Source: Aquimarina agarilytica ZC1 (lineage in GTDB: Bacteria; Bacteroidota; Bacteroidia; Flavobacteriales; Flavobacteriaceae). From it: DNA of 64,000 nucleotides. The stretch spans positions 31,936 to 95,935 of the forward strand of contig NZ_JH621250.1 in assembly GCF_000255455.1 (NCBI RefSeq), given 5' to 3'. Positions 36,517-45,956 of the stretch are shown here, one piece after another. The first letter of the stretch is position 1. Each line of letters begins with the position of its first letter. Position numbers and translations under genes: made by a program. The notes beneath the pieces were generated by a model, which made no database searches, was not told the DNA's origin, and saw only the letters and a program-made list of their open reading frames with translations.

Positions 36517-37614
36517 TTAGCCATAATAAACTAGCCACATTAAATAGGTAAACGAAAAATAGGCTATAACAACTTTTGCTATAACTACTTCTTGAAATTC
36601 AAAAAATTGCTTTTTTAGAAAAGGATAAATAATGATAATTGCCATCAAAAACCAGGATAAATAAGCAAAACGATTTGAAAAATTGGCTCTAATTACCAAA
36701 ATCCAAAAACTATTACAAATCAGATATACTCCATAAATTTGATTGTAAAACTTATCTTCAAATTCATTTTTTATTACAAAATACCATCCTGTGAATACTG
36801 CAAAAGAACTGTAAAAAATAAAATCCCAACGAAAGCCTGTTTTTCCAACGTTTTCTACTGTTGTATTTTCACTCAAATAGGCTGCTAATCTATCATCTCC
36901 AAAACCTAAAACAGTAAAAACACTAATCAAAGCCCCACCTATGACAAATGATAAGGGTATAGAAAATAACCAGGCTTTAATATAAGTCATAGGTTTATTA
37001 TAAAACAAAGTCACTATATAGGCCATTATTGGCAGCAAAAGTGTTTTGTGGAATAAAGCTGCTAAAACAAAAAACAATAACATTAATGCTTTTTTATTAT
37101 AATAACACAACCCCCATAAAAACATAGATGTAGCCACTCCATTTCTAATACCATTTACTCCGTATGTATAAAAAGAAAATGACACCAAAAACATAAAAAA
37201 AGCATAAAACCAATATTCTTCAAAATGTATTTTTGAAATTAAATACATTGGAAAAATGTATAAAAACTCAGTAATAAAAAAAAAACCATATACACTTGTA
37301 AAATTTGATAAAAACTTTATGTAGTAATGAAATACAAAATCTTTTTTAATTGTTACAGGTTCTCCTAGACTATAAGCATTAAAATACTTAGAATAAGTTC
37401 CCATATCACCAAAATAGCGGCCACTTATGGGGCGTAATCCTAAGTAAGCAATTGACAAAAATAACAACACAAAACCTACCGTTTTTAAAAACAAAATATT
37501 CTTTGGGTCATCAATATCTAAAGTGTAGGCATGTATTAAGTTTGCCAATACTAAAAAAAGGCATACATGTACATAAATAGAATAATAATGTTCTAAAGGA
37601 ATTAAAGTTATCAT
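36517..37614 (-). CDS. EpsG-like oligosaccharide polymerase (Wzy)
   Basis: A 365-residue polytopic membrane protein with about ten hydrophobic segments, a SFYTYGVNGIRNGVATSMFLWG stretch and a large periplasmic-type loop, as in the EpsG family. It would link flipped repeat units in the periplasm, working with the Wzx gene at 44410. The first gene of the overlapped pair, SGNH-like at 37611, overlaps its start by 4 bases. Confidence 0.82.
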   Translation of the reverse strand: MITLIPLEHYYSIYVHVCLFLVLANLIHAYTLDIDDPKNILFLKTVGFVLLFLSIAYLGLRPISGRYFGDMGTYSKYFNAYSLGEPVTIKKDFVFHYYIKFLSNFTSVYGFFFITEFLYIFPMYLISKIHFEEYWFYAFFMFLVSFSFYTYGVNGIRNGVATSMFLWGLCYYNKKALMLLFFVLAALFHKTLLLPIMAYIVTLFYNKPMTYIKAWLFSIPLSFVIGGALISVFTVLGFGDDRLAAYLSENTTVENVGKTGFRWDFIFYSSFAVFTGWYFVIKNEFEDKFYNQIYGVYLICNSFWILVIRANFSNRFAYLSWFLMAIIIIYPFLKKQFFEFQEVVIAKVVIAYFSFTYLMWLVYYG

Positions 37615-38546
37615 TTAAGCTGTCCTTTTAATTCACTTGCAAGCTTTTTCGATCTTATGCTAACTCCATCTCCATTTAAATGATATGAGGTATCATAGAA
37701 CAGTACATCTTTGTAAACATGATCTTTTGGTGAATCTAATATGTTAAAATTCCCATATTTTTTTAGTGCCTTTTCTATAGCTAAAATTGTTTTTTTATTC
37801 TTTGTATAGGTTGACCTACATAAACTAGGAAATGATATAAAAAACTTAGCTCCTTTTCTTTTAATTTGATCATTAACTGAATTTAAAAATTCAATTACAT
37901 CAACATTAACCACTCCATTGAAATTATAAAGCTTTAAATCTTCATTTTTATCATCCCAATGTGTATAATGATCTCCAAATTTATTAATTGAAAACTCGGT
38001 GTAATTTTTTTCCGAATTCGTTCTTCGTGGTTTATTTTTCGCTTTATTATACACAAAAGATTTTATTTTATCAAACGAAAACTGTGGTATAAATTCTGAA
38101 ATACTAGCTAATTGCTGAAACGATATTAATTTTAAATTACTTGGCTTAACGGTTAATGAAAATAATAAGGGTTCTTTTCCGTAATAATTATCACCAATAA
38201 AATGTGAATATTCTGGAGATAACACAATGACATCACCCTCATTAACAAATTGCAAAACATCTTCAATAATATATTTTAAACCATAACCTGCATGTATAGC
38301 ATGATTAACTACAGGATAATTTAAATCATCTTGTAGAATTTGACTATTAAATCCAAAAACTACATTTGAGCCACCTGTTAGCACTACTTTTGGTTGTTTA
38401 TTTTGTTGCAATAAATTATGTTTAGCAACTAAACTATAATCCACACTGCGAACAGGATTATTATTGGGAAGTATCAAACCTACAAAAACAAAAAGAAATA
38501 CACCTATGGCAAATACAACACTATATTTTATAAAATGCTTCATCAT
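37611..38546 (-). CDS. Membrane-anchored SGNH-hydrolase-like protein (DltD/AlgJ-type)
   Basis: 311 residues from the ATG at 38546, which shares one base with the MBOAT stop (TAATG); a longer frame to 38627 would run inside the MBOAT gene and is unlikely. One N-terminal membrane anchor (IKYSVVFAIGVFLFVFVGLI) is followed by a periplasmic domain with LTGGSNVVFGF, a GSN form of the SGNH block I, and FYDTSYHLNGDG, which supplies a DxxH-like pair. Such proteins accept or transfer acyl groups delivered by a neighbouring MBOAT protein. Confidence 0.75.
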   Translation of the reverse strand: MMKHFIKYSVVFAIGVFLFVFVGLILPNNNPVRSVDYSLVAKHNLLQQNKQPKVVLTGGSNVVFGFNSQILQDDLNYPVVNHAIHAGYGLKYIIEDVLQFVNEGDVIVLSPEYSHFIGDNYYGKEPLLFSLTVKPSNLKLISFQQLASISEFIPQFSFDKIKSFVYNKAKNKPRRTNSEKNYTEFSINKFGDHYTHWDDKNEDLKLYNFNGVVNVDVIEFLNSVNDQIKRKGAKFFISFPSLCRSTYTKNKKTILAIEKALKKYGNFNILDSPKDHVYKDVLFYDTSYHLNGDGVSIRSKKLASELKGQLK

Positions 38547-39979
38547 TAAAATTGAAAATAAATAAATTCTTGTTTTTCTGCACCAAACCAAAATATGATT
38601 ATGATCAAAATATAATAAATTAACCAACGGCTAAATTTATTCATTTTTAATTCATTCATATACAATCCATGTTTATTATTTCGTTGGAACCATTCAACAA
38701 TTACAAGAACAATTATAAAAACCAAAGGTTTTAAGCTTACTTCGGGTACAGAAATTATAGATGAAGAAATCATATTTTTTATATAACTGAATGCTGAATG
38801 GACATTAGGTGCTCTAAAAAATATCCAAGCTATCAGTGTTATAAAAAACGTAAGTATTATTTTGATAAACTCTTTAGGCTCTACAAAAATACTATTTGAT
38901 GCAATCGCATTAGTATTTACTCTATTTTTATTGAGTAATAGAAGGGGTAAAAAATATAATGCATTTAATAATCCCCATATTATAAAGGTCCAATTTGCAC
39001 CATGCCAAAATCCACTAACAATAAAAATAATAAATGTATTTCTCACTTTCATCCAAACTCCTCCTCGGCTTCCTCCCAAAGGAATATACACATAATCTCT
39101 AAACCAGGTTGTTAATGATATATGCCATTTTCTCCAAAACTCAGCTATATCTCGGGAAAAATAAGGGAAAGCAAAATTTTGCATTAAGTTAAATCCAAAT
39201 AAGCGTGCCGTTCCTATGGCAATATCAGAATATCCTGAAAAATCTCCGTATATCTGAAAAGCAAAAAACAAAGCTCCTATAAAAAGCGTACTACTATTAA
39301 AATCCGTATAGCTATCAAAAACTTCATTTACTATTATAGCGCAATTATCTGCAATAACAATTTTTTTAAAAAGTCCCCATAATATCTGCCTTAAACCATC
39401 TTTAGCCTTTTCTAAATCAAATGTTCTTTTAGTGTAAAATTGAGGTAATAAATTAGTAGCTCGCTCTATTGGACCTGCTACTAATTGAGGAAAAAAACTA
39501 ACAAACGAAAAAAATGCTATTGGATCTTTGGTTGGCTTTAACTGTCCGCGATACACATCAATAGTATAACTCATTGTCTGAAAAGTATAAAAACTTATTC
39601 CTACAGGTAATACAATATCTAATGTTAAAGTATCTATTTGGTAACCTAATGATAGTAAGCCTTCTTTTAAAGAATTGGAAAAAAAATTAAAATATTTAAA
39701 TACCCCTAAAAAACCTAGATTTATTAGCATACTTAAAGTTAACCACTTTTTTTTATCCTTTTTTTGGTTAGTCTTTTCTATAAAAATCCCACAATAAAAA
39801 TCTATGATAGAGCTAAAAATTATTAAAGATAAAAACCTCCAATCCCACCAACCATAAAAAATATAACTAACTACTAAAAGTAAAAAGTTTTGAAGCTTAA
39901 TAGTTTTATTAAAAACAAACCAATACAACAAAAAAACTGTTGGTAAAAAAATTAAATATTGAATTGAATTAAAAATCAT
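38546..39979 (-). CDS. MBOAT-family O-acyltransferase (AlgI/DltB-like)
   Basis: A 477-residue multi-pass membrane protein with the MBOAT landmarks VLPVGISFYTFQTMSY, QLVAGPIERATNLLPQF, GDFSGYSDIAIG, FWRKWHISLTTWFRDYVYIPLGG (His286) and the catalytic His326 in GFWHGANW. It moves acetyl groups across the inner membrane for glycan O-acetylation. It is coupled by TAATG to the SGNH-like protein. O-acetylation of this locus polymer is the natural inference. Confidence 0.9.
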   Translation of the reverse strand: MIFNSIQYLIFLPTVFLLYWFVFNKTIKLQNFLLLVVSYIFYGWWDWRFLSLIIFSSIIDFYCGIFIEKTNQKKDKKKWLTLSMLINLGFLGVFKYFNFFSNSLKEGLLSLGYQIDTLTLDIVLPVGISFYTFQTMSYTIDVYRGQLKPTKDPIAFFSFVSFFPQLVAGPIERATNLLPQFYTKRTFDLEKAKDGLRQILWGLFKKIVIADNCAIIVNEVFDSYTDFNSSTLFIGALFFAFQIYGDFSGYSDIAIGTARLFGFNLMQNFAFPYFSRDIAEFWRKWHISLTTWFRDYVYIPLGGSRGGVWMKVRNTFIIFIVSGFWHGANWTFIIWGLLNALYFLPLLLLNKNRVNTNAIASNSIFVEPKEFIKIILTFFITLIAWIFFRAPNVHSAFSYIKNMISSSIISVPEVSLKPLVFIIVLVIVEWFQRNNKHGLYMNELKMNKFSRWLIYYILIIIIFWFGAEKQEFIYFQF

Positions 39980-39988
39980 ACTGCTATA

Positions 39989-41119
39989 TTATACTTTTTC
40001 ATATTCAAAAATATTCAACCATTTATTCATTATTTTTTCGTCACTAAACCTTTTAACATTCTTATAGGCTTTTATTCCCATTTCAAATCTTTGCTTTGGA
40101 TTTTTAATTAAATATATTATTTCTCTTGCCAAGTCTTCTACATCATTATATTCAACTAAAATTCCATCGACACCATCTTTTATTATATTTCTTGGACCTG
40201 TAGGGCTATCAAAAGAAACTATTGGCAAACCACAACTCATTGCCTCTAGAAGAACCATTGGAAAACATTCAGTTATTGATGTCATTGCATACAATGAAGC
40301 ATTCAACATTTCATTTTTTAAATTATCTGTTGCCCCTTTTAACGTAACTTTATTTTCTAAACCTATTTTTTTTATTTGTTTTTCTAATACTTCTACATAG
40401 CTAGGTTCCCCATCTCCATATATATCTAAGTTCCAATTAGGGTAACTTTCATTAACTATCTTCCATGCCATAATTAATTTTTCAAAACCTTTTACTGGTG
40501 CTATCCTTCCTGCACTTATTACCCTATTGTTACTTAATTCTGAAATACCATCTGGAAAAAATGATAAAGCATTAGGTATTACAATCTTATTATTTGATTT
40601 ATAATAATTAAGTTCATCTTCATTTAATAACGCTAAATAATTATATTTAGACTCAAAAAAATCTACAACTTTGTACATTATTTTTTTTATCAGAGAAGAA
40701 TTATTTTGTCTATTATGATAATAAAAATGTCTAGAAGAATGATATTCTTTTATTAAAATTTTATTCGAGCATAATAATGGCATAAAATAAAATCCAAACT
40801 CATAATTACAAACAACAACAATATCTGGATCTATTTTATTGATAATTTTATTTAATTTTTTAAAATGTTTAAATACATTTTTAAAATTTATTGGATGAAA
40901 AAAACTTAAACTTCTATCATAATTTATCCCTAAATCATGAAACGATACATTATCACTCATTCCATAACAAACTGGTTGATTTTTCTGTTGAAATGTAATT
41001 ACATTTAATTCTATATCAGTTTTTTCATTTAAATAATTTAATTTATTTGAAATAACCCTTTCTAAACCTCCATGTAAATAAACTTGATCTGTATAGTAAA
41101 CTATCTTCATCATTTGCAT
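39989..41119 (-). CDS. Family 4 glycosyltransferase
   Basis: A 376-residue GT-B enzyme: N-terminal YYTDQVYLHGGLERVISN, central ISAGRIAPVKGFEKLIMAW and donor site SITECFPMVLLEAMSCGLP (EX7E). The order IVSFDSPTGPRNIIKDGVDGILVEY resembles enzymes that use UDP-GalNAc or UDP-Gal, but the donor is not certain. It is 10 bases from the MBOAT gene and part of the main leftward transcript. Confidence 0.87.
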   Translation of the reverse strand: MQMMKIVYYTDQVYLHGGLERVISNKLNYLNEKTDIELNVITFQQKNQPVCYGMSDNVSFHDLGINYDRSLSFFHPINFKNVFKHFKKLNKIINKIDPDIVVVCNYEFGFYFMPLLCSNKILIKEYHSSRHFYYHNRQNNSSLIKKIMYKVVDFFESKYNYLALLNEDELNYYKSNNKIVIPNALSFFPDGISELSNNRVISAGRIAPVKGFEKLIMAWKIVNESYPNWNLDIYGDGEPSYVEVLEKQIKKIGLENKVTLKGATDNLKNEMLNASLYAMTSITECFPMVLLEAMSCGLPIVSFDSPTGPRNIIKDGVDGILVEYNDVEDLAREIIYLIKNPKQRFEMGIKAYKNVKRFSDEKIMNKWLNIFEYEKV

Positions 41120-41129
41120 TTAAATAAAA

Positions 41130-42113
41130 CTAACTATTGTTTTTTATTAGCATTCTTCTAAAAAAAACAATTAAAAAAAACAATTGTTTTCTGTTAGCAA
41201 AATAAACAAATAATCGCTTTTTGAATTTCATATTATTTGAATTCAGAGGATATATCGATTCTTTTTTAAGATCTTTTATTACTCCTTTTATTGTTAAATA
41301 ATCATAATTGAATCTAAATAAACTAAAAAATAGACCATACAAATAGTTATTTAGCCAAAATTTAAAAAATATATTTCTATTGATATTGCTTTTCTTTTTA
41401 AGAAATTGATTTAACTTAAGAGCTATAACAACACTATCATTGGCTAAATTTAACAAATGACTTTTACTTCTTTTATTACTTACTGAATTTAAATTAACTA
41501 CATAATTATATGGGGTCAATTTAGTCGTAATTATTTTATTTGATAAATAGTGTAATTTAAAACTAAACTCAAAATCTTCTGCAGTAATAACACTTGTATC
41601 AAAAAGAATTTTTCCTTTCTCAATTATCTCTTTTTTTATTATTTTAAAGCATACGGAATTTACATAAACTTTTTTTTCTATAAGATCTTGACTATTCAAT
41701 ACTTCATTTTCATATGTTATACTTGAATATACATCCCCTTCAGCAGAAACTATTTTATGACCAAATAAAAATATATCTGGTTCTTCCTTCAATAATATTT
41801 TATACGCCTCGCTTATAAAATTAATATCAATGTAATCATCTGAATCAACGAACCATAAATATTTACCTTTAGCTTTTTTAATACCTAAATTTCTTGTCTC
41901 ACTAACACCGCCATTTTCTTTATTATCTAACTTTAAAAATTGATATTCTTGACTTAATATCATTAATTTATTCAGGCTATTGTCTGAGGAACCATCGTCG
42001 ATTAAAATTAATTCAATATCACTATAATCTTTTAACTGATCTGCTATAGATCTAACGCATCTTTCTATAAAATTTTCAACATTGTATACAGGTATTATTA
42101 TGGATAGTAACAT
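41130..42113 (-). CDS. Family 2 glycosyltransferase
   Basis: A 327-residue GT-A enzyme: SIIIPVYNVENFIERCVRSI, ILIDDGSSDNS, and the metal motif LWFVDSDDYID. The C-terminal 100 residues are very Lys/Asn/Phe-rich and probably membrane-associated. The codon use here is even richer in A and T than in flanking housekeeping genes, common for glycan loci. Confidence 0.87.
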   Translation of the reverse strand: MLLSIIIPVYNVENFIERCVRSIADQLKDYSDIELILIDDGSSDNSLNKLMILSQEYQFLKLDNKENGGVSETRNLGIKKAKGKYLWFVDSDDYIDINFISEAYKILLKEEPDIFLFGHKIVSAEGDVYSSITYENEVLNSQDLIEKKVYVNSVCFKIIKKEIIEKGKILFDTSVITAEDFEFSFKLHYLSNKIITTKLTPYNYVVNLNSVSNKRSKSHLLNLANDSVVIALKLNQFLKKKSNINRNIFFKFWLNNYLYGLFFSLFRFNYDYLTIKGVIKDLKKESIYPLNSNNMKFKKRLFVYFANRKQLFFLIVFFRRMLIKNNS

Positions 42114-42131
42114 ATTAAATTATCAAATAAA

Positions 42132-42911
42132 TTATTTTTTATAGTAATATTTTTGCCTCAATTTTAACAAACCTGAATATTTCACAAAACTATTAATGGT
42201 TTTAACACCAAAAATTTTCATCAATTTTTTTTTTATGCTTGGTAAAAAAATCTGTTTTTTTGGCACCCAAGACATCGCAAAATGATGTATCGAATAGGTA
42301 TTATCTGTTTTTTCAATAACACCCGTTCCATGATTTTTAGCACAAAAGTAATCTTCTGGAAACATATACAAAGTTTGAATATCTTGCTCTTGTTTTTCTG
42401 CAGTAATAATTTCTGGAAATACTTCTTTTAAAGTTTTGATTTGACTAATTTGAGACATCATTATTCTAGGTAAAGTTTGTGTATTAAATGTCCCTTCGGG
42501 ATTTATAAATTCTTTCCCATCATAATAGTCCAAACACTTTTTTAGCCAATCAGCATTTTTCTCTGCTCCAAAAATACCTGCTTCTATAATTCCTTTTCCC
42601 TCTGTTCCTATAAAATAAGGACGCTTTAATAAATCATCAAAACTTTTTACTACTTCAATATCAGTATCCATATAAATACCTCCATAATTATAAACAGCAT
42701 ATAATCGAATAAAATCAGCTGCAAAAGCATACTTTTTGGTTTCGAATGCTTGTTTTACCCATATGCTATCCTCTAAATTGAACCTATTGGTATCCCAATG
42801 AATAAATTCATAATCGGGTAATTTTTCTTTCCAAGTATCAATACACTTTTGTATAAGTGGTGGATATTCATCAGTACTCAACCAGCAGAAATGTATAATT
42901 TTAGGTATCAT
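42132..42911 (-). CDS. DXD-type sugar transferase (GT32-like)
   Basis: A 259-residue protein matching the glycosyltransferase-sugar-binding DXD group: IPKIIHFCWLSTDEYPPL, AADFIRLYAVYNYGGIYMDTDIEV (DTD metal site) and a later TGVIEKTDNTYSIHHFAMSW. Members add hexoses in capsule and LPS synthesis. Gaps to both neighbours are under 20 bases. Confidence 0.85.
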   Translation of the reverse strand: MIPKIIHFCWLSTDEYPPLIQKCIDTWKEKLPDYEFIHWDTNRFNLEDSIWVKQAFETKKYAFAADFIRLYAVYNYGGIYMDTDIEVVKSFDDLLKRPYFIGTEGKGIIEAGIFGAEKNADWLKKCLDYYDGKEFINPEGTFNTQTLPRIMMSQISQIKTLKEVFPEIITAEKQEQDIQTLYMFPEDYFCAKNHGTGVIEKTDNTYSIHHFAMSWVPKKQIFLPSIKKKLMKIFGVKTINSFVKYSGLLKLRQKYYYKK

Positions 42912-42914
42912 ATT

Positions 42915-43829
42915 TTACTTGTTTTTATAATTTAATATAAAATTAGGGATCAGTGTTTTAATAGCTATCTTGGTAATATTAAAATCTCCAGTATAATATT
43001 TAAACGACTTTAAAATATTAAAAAAACCATTAATTTTTTGAGAAATATTTCCCTCACACAAAGTATATGCTTTTCTATAGTAAAACCTATGCAAAAGATA
43101 CTTCCATTCTTTATTTGTAAACAATTGTTTATGTTTTATTTCAAAGGAGTGCAATGTATGTAATGCTTCAATAATTTTATTACTTGCAGATAATGAAATT
43201 CTAAAATCATTGTGTTCAACCAAAGTCAATAATTGTTTATCAAGTATGCCTATTTTATAACCTTGTTCTAAAAATTTATAATGAAAATACTTGTCCTGAA
43301 ACCTAGGTATTTCTGAAAAACCTTTTAATTTAACAAATACTTCTTTTTTTATTAAAAGCATCGAGGTAAACAAGTTTCCATCTAAAATAGTTTCTTTTAA
43401 ATCTATTCCTCTTGCTTTATTTTCTCTGGAGATAATTTGTTTATGATCTTCATCAATTCTAAACATGGAACACATACAAGCGTCAAATGATCTATTCTTA
43501 TTTAAAAATTCTAACTGTTCTTCTATTTTAGTAGGCTCATAAAAATCATCATCGTCTAAAAATGCAATTACATTTCCATTGGCTTTATAAGCCCCTGTAT
43601 TTCTAGCGGCACAACCTCCCTTATTAAATTCGTGCTCAATATACCTGATGAATTGTTTGTCAATATATGGCTGTAACATTCTCTTAGTATCCTTCCTAAA
43701 CTCATCATCATTATTATCATCGACTACAATAATTTCAATTGACCTATGTGTTTGCTTAAGTACACTATCAATAGCAATAGGCAAACGTAAACTTCTTTTA
43801 TATGTAGGAATAATTACTGATACCAACAT
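42915..43829 (-). CDS. Family 2 glycosyltransferase
   Basis: A 304-residue GT-A enzyme: SVIIPTYKRSLRLPIAI, IIVVDDNNDDEF, GGCAARNTGAYKANGNVIAFLDDDDFYEP. It is the third GT2 of the locus and 3 bases from the DXD transferase. Donor and linkage are unknown. Confidence 0.87.
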   Translation of the reverse strand: MLVSVIIPTYKRSLRLPIAIDSVLKQTHRSIEIIVVDDNNDDEFRKDTKRMLQPYIDKQFIRYIEHEFNKGGCAARNTGAYKANGNVIAFLDDDDFYEPTKIEEQLEFLNKNRSFDACMCSMFRIDEDHKQIISRENKARGIDLKETILDGNLFTSMLLIKKEVFVKLKGFSEIPRFQDKYFHYKFLEQGYKIGILDKQLLTLVEHNDFRISLSASNKIIEALHTLHSFEIKHKQLFTNKEWKYLLHRFYYRKAYTLCEGNISQKINGFFNILKSFKYYTGDFNITKIAIKTLIPNFILNYKNK

Positions 43830-43832
43830 AAA

Positions 43833-44408
43833 CTATAAATTAGGGTGTTTTTTTGAAAAATAAGCGTCGTTAGAGATCATTTTTTTTAAACTTTCAATAT
43901 CTCTTTCTGCTAAAGTACGTTGTCCTTTTCCTACTACAATTTCTCCAACTCCTACATCTTTAGATACTGTAGTTCCCATTCCTATAATAGCACCATCTGC
44001 TATAGAAATACCCGGAAGAATATTTACATTTTGACCAATCCATACGGCCTTTCCAATCGTAGTTTTTCTTTTATCATAAGTATCATCATAAGGTACTAAA
44101 TTGTCCGATTTGTAACTATGGTTCCCTGAATGTATACATACATTTCTACTAATAACTGTTCCATCACCTATTTGCACTCCACCAATAGCCATAATAAAAC
44201 AATTATCACCTATACGTACATGATTCCCAATTTCTAAATTTTCAGGATGATAAATAGTTCCTCCCGCCTTAAATAATACATTTTTTCCTAAATTTTTAAA
44301 ATGTGGTTTTTGAGAGTTTATTACAAAATCATCTATCTCTTTTTTTAAATAGCCCCAATATAAAGCTGCAATTTTTTTTGATATATATGTAAGTATTTTT
44401 CGCTTCAT
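43833..44408 (-). CDS. Left-handed beta-helix acyltransferase (maltose O-acetyltransferase type)
   Basis: A 191-residue hexapeptide-repeat protein with repeats from about 55 to 165 and the active-site style region VCIHSGNHSYKSDN followed by IGQNVNILPGISIADGAIIGMGTTVSKDV. It is likely to acetylate a sugar intermediate of the same glycan in the cytoplasm. It lies 1 base from the flippase stop and is certainly in the same operon. Confidence 0.83.
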   Translation of the reverse strand: MKRKILTYISKKIAALYWGYLKKEIDDFVINSQKPHFKNLGKNVLFKAGGTIYHPENLEIGNHVRIGDNCFIMAIGGVQIGDGTVISRNVCIHSGNHSYKSDNLVPYDDTYDKRKTTIGKAVWIGQNVNILPGISIADGAIIGMGTTVSKDVGVGEIVVGKGQRTLAERDIESLKKMISNDAYFSKKHPNL

Positions 44409-44409
44409 A

Positions 44410-45900
44410 TTACCTCTTAAATTTTAAAAAAAGTTTTTTTTCATATTCGTTTAACACGAAAAAATAAGTCATTCCTAAATACAAGACAGCATATAATGAT
44501 GCTTTTAGCATAAAATATCCCCAACTAAGTCCAAACAAATTATTTATAAAATACCCTATACTTAAAGAGATTAATAAAATAAGGATCAATTTCCCAAAGG
44601 TTTCTTTAAAAAAACTCTTCATATCTAAATTTAGCTTTTTATCAAAATACCAATTCATTATTATTTGAGATATCACCCAAAAAATAGAGTAACTCCATGT
44701 TATTGCCCAATAGCCATAGTATGGAGATAATAATGCTCCCAGTAAAATTCCTAGTGAGATTGTAAAAAAATATACTTTTGCTTTAAACTTAAATTTCCCA
44801 GTGGCTTCGATTAATGAATTAGCGAAATTTTGAACCAATGGCAAAACATATGCCGTCATTATTATCACAGTTATTAAATAAGAATCTTTGTACTCTGGTC
44901 CTACCCATAATTCAATAAAATCCTGACCAAAAAGTATAAATTCTGCCCAAATGAAAATTAATAGAAAAGTTAGTATCCTTCCTACTTTTACAAACATCTC
45001 AGTCAATTCTTGTCTTGAGCTATTTTCTTCAACCATGAAAGTAGCTTTTGGCAAAAAAACACTATTTATAGCTCCTGCAAAAGCTCCAAAATACCCACTT
45101 AAAACAATCCCTATTGCAAATATCGCTACAGCCTCGGTACTAATTGTTACACCTAAAATCATTTGTCCTGATTTCCAAAAAAGCTGACCAATCATTGCAA
45201 AAACAAAAATCCAAACCGAATAATTAAAAATAGTACGAATCAGTTCTTTATCAAAAATTACTAACTTTATTTTAACTTTCATAATTTTTAAAACATAGTA
45301 CATGTTTACAAAAATTATCAATATGTTTAAACCCGTATCAATGGCTACAATTGATATTGATTTACCACCATAAAGTAATATAGTTACTACTAATAATGAT
45401 CGAATCACATATCTTACTATATTCACCAATCTAGGAAAAACAAATTCTTCATAACCACTACAAATCCCTGTAAATGCCTGACCTGGTAATGTAATAGACA
45501 TATTTAAGACTAATAGTAACATTAATATTTTTGCCTTTTCAAGCTCTTCTAAACTTAAAGAGCTTCCAAAAATAGATTCTATATTAAAATAAGCTAACGA
45601 ACCTAATATTAATACAAAAAATGAAATTACTGTATAAATTAAAAAAACAGTTGCTAAAAAGTTTTTTTCACCTTCTTTATCTTTATTAGCTCTATATTTT
45701 GCTACAAATCGAACTATAGTATTACTTAAACCAAAATCTAAAAGAGAAATATACCCTACAAAAGAACCCAATAATATATATAGACCATACTCCGATTGTC
45801 CTAAACTTTTTATGATAAAAGGAGTAAGCAATAGACCTACAATATTTGTTAAAAATATTGTAGCGTAAGATAAAATAGCTCCCTTTTTTAATTGACTCAA
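44410..45900 (-). CDS. Wzx-type oligosaccharide flippase
   Basis: A 496-residue protein with about 12-14 hydrophobic segments and the MOP/polysaccharide transporter start KKGAILSYATIFLTNIVGLLLTPFIIKSLGQSEYG cut into shorter blocks (for example QSEYGLYILLGS, SLLDFGLSNTIVRFVAKYR). It flips undecaprenyl-linked repeat units to the periplasm and defines this as a Wzx/Wzy pathway together with the EpsG-like gene. Confidence 0.88.
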   Translation of the reverse strand: MSQLKKGAILSYATIFLTNIVGLLLTPFIIKSLGQSEYGLYILLGSFVGYISLLDFGLSNTIVRFVAKYRANKDKEGEKNFLATVFLIYTVISFFVLILGSLAYFNIESIFGSSLSLEELEKAKILMLLLVLNMSITLPGQAFTGICSGYEEFVFPRLVNIVRYVIRSLLVVTILLYGGKSISIVAIDTGLNILIIFVNMYYVLKIMKVKIKLVIFDKELIRTIFNYSVWIFVFAMIGQLFWKSGQMILGVTISTEAVAIFAIGIVLSGYFGAFAGAINSVFLPKATFMVEENSSRQELTEMFVKVGRILTFLLIFIWAEFILFGQDFIELWVGPEYKDSYLITVIIMTAYVLPLVQNFANSLIEATGKFKFKAKVYFFTISLGILLGALLSPYYGYWAITWSYSIFWVISQIIMNWYFDKKLNLDMKSFFKETFGKLILILLISLSIGYFINNLFGLSWGYFMLKASLYAVLYLGMTYFFVLNEYEKKLFLKFKR

Positions 45901-45956
45901 ATTCTACTGTTTTAATTAATATTGAATGTAATTGTTGTACTTATTGAAATATCATA

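Noticed and set aside
38546..38627. Longer N-terminus for the SGNH-like protein
   Set aside because: The extra 27 residues lie inside the MBOAT gene. The TAATG junction gives a better start just before the membrane anchor.
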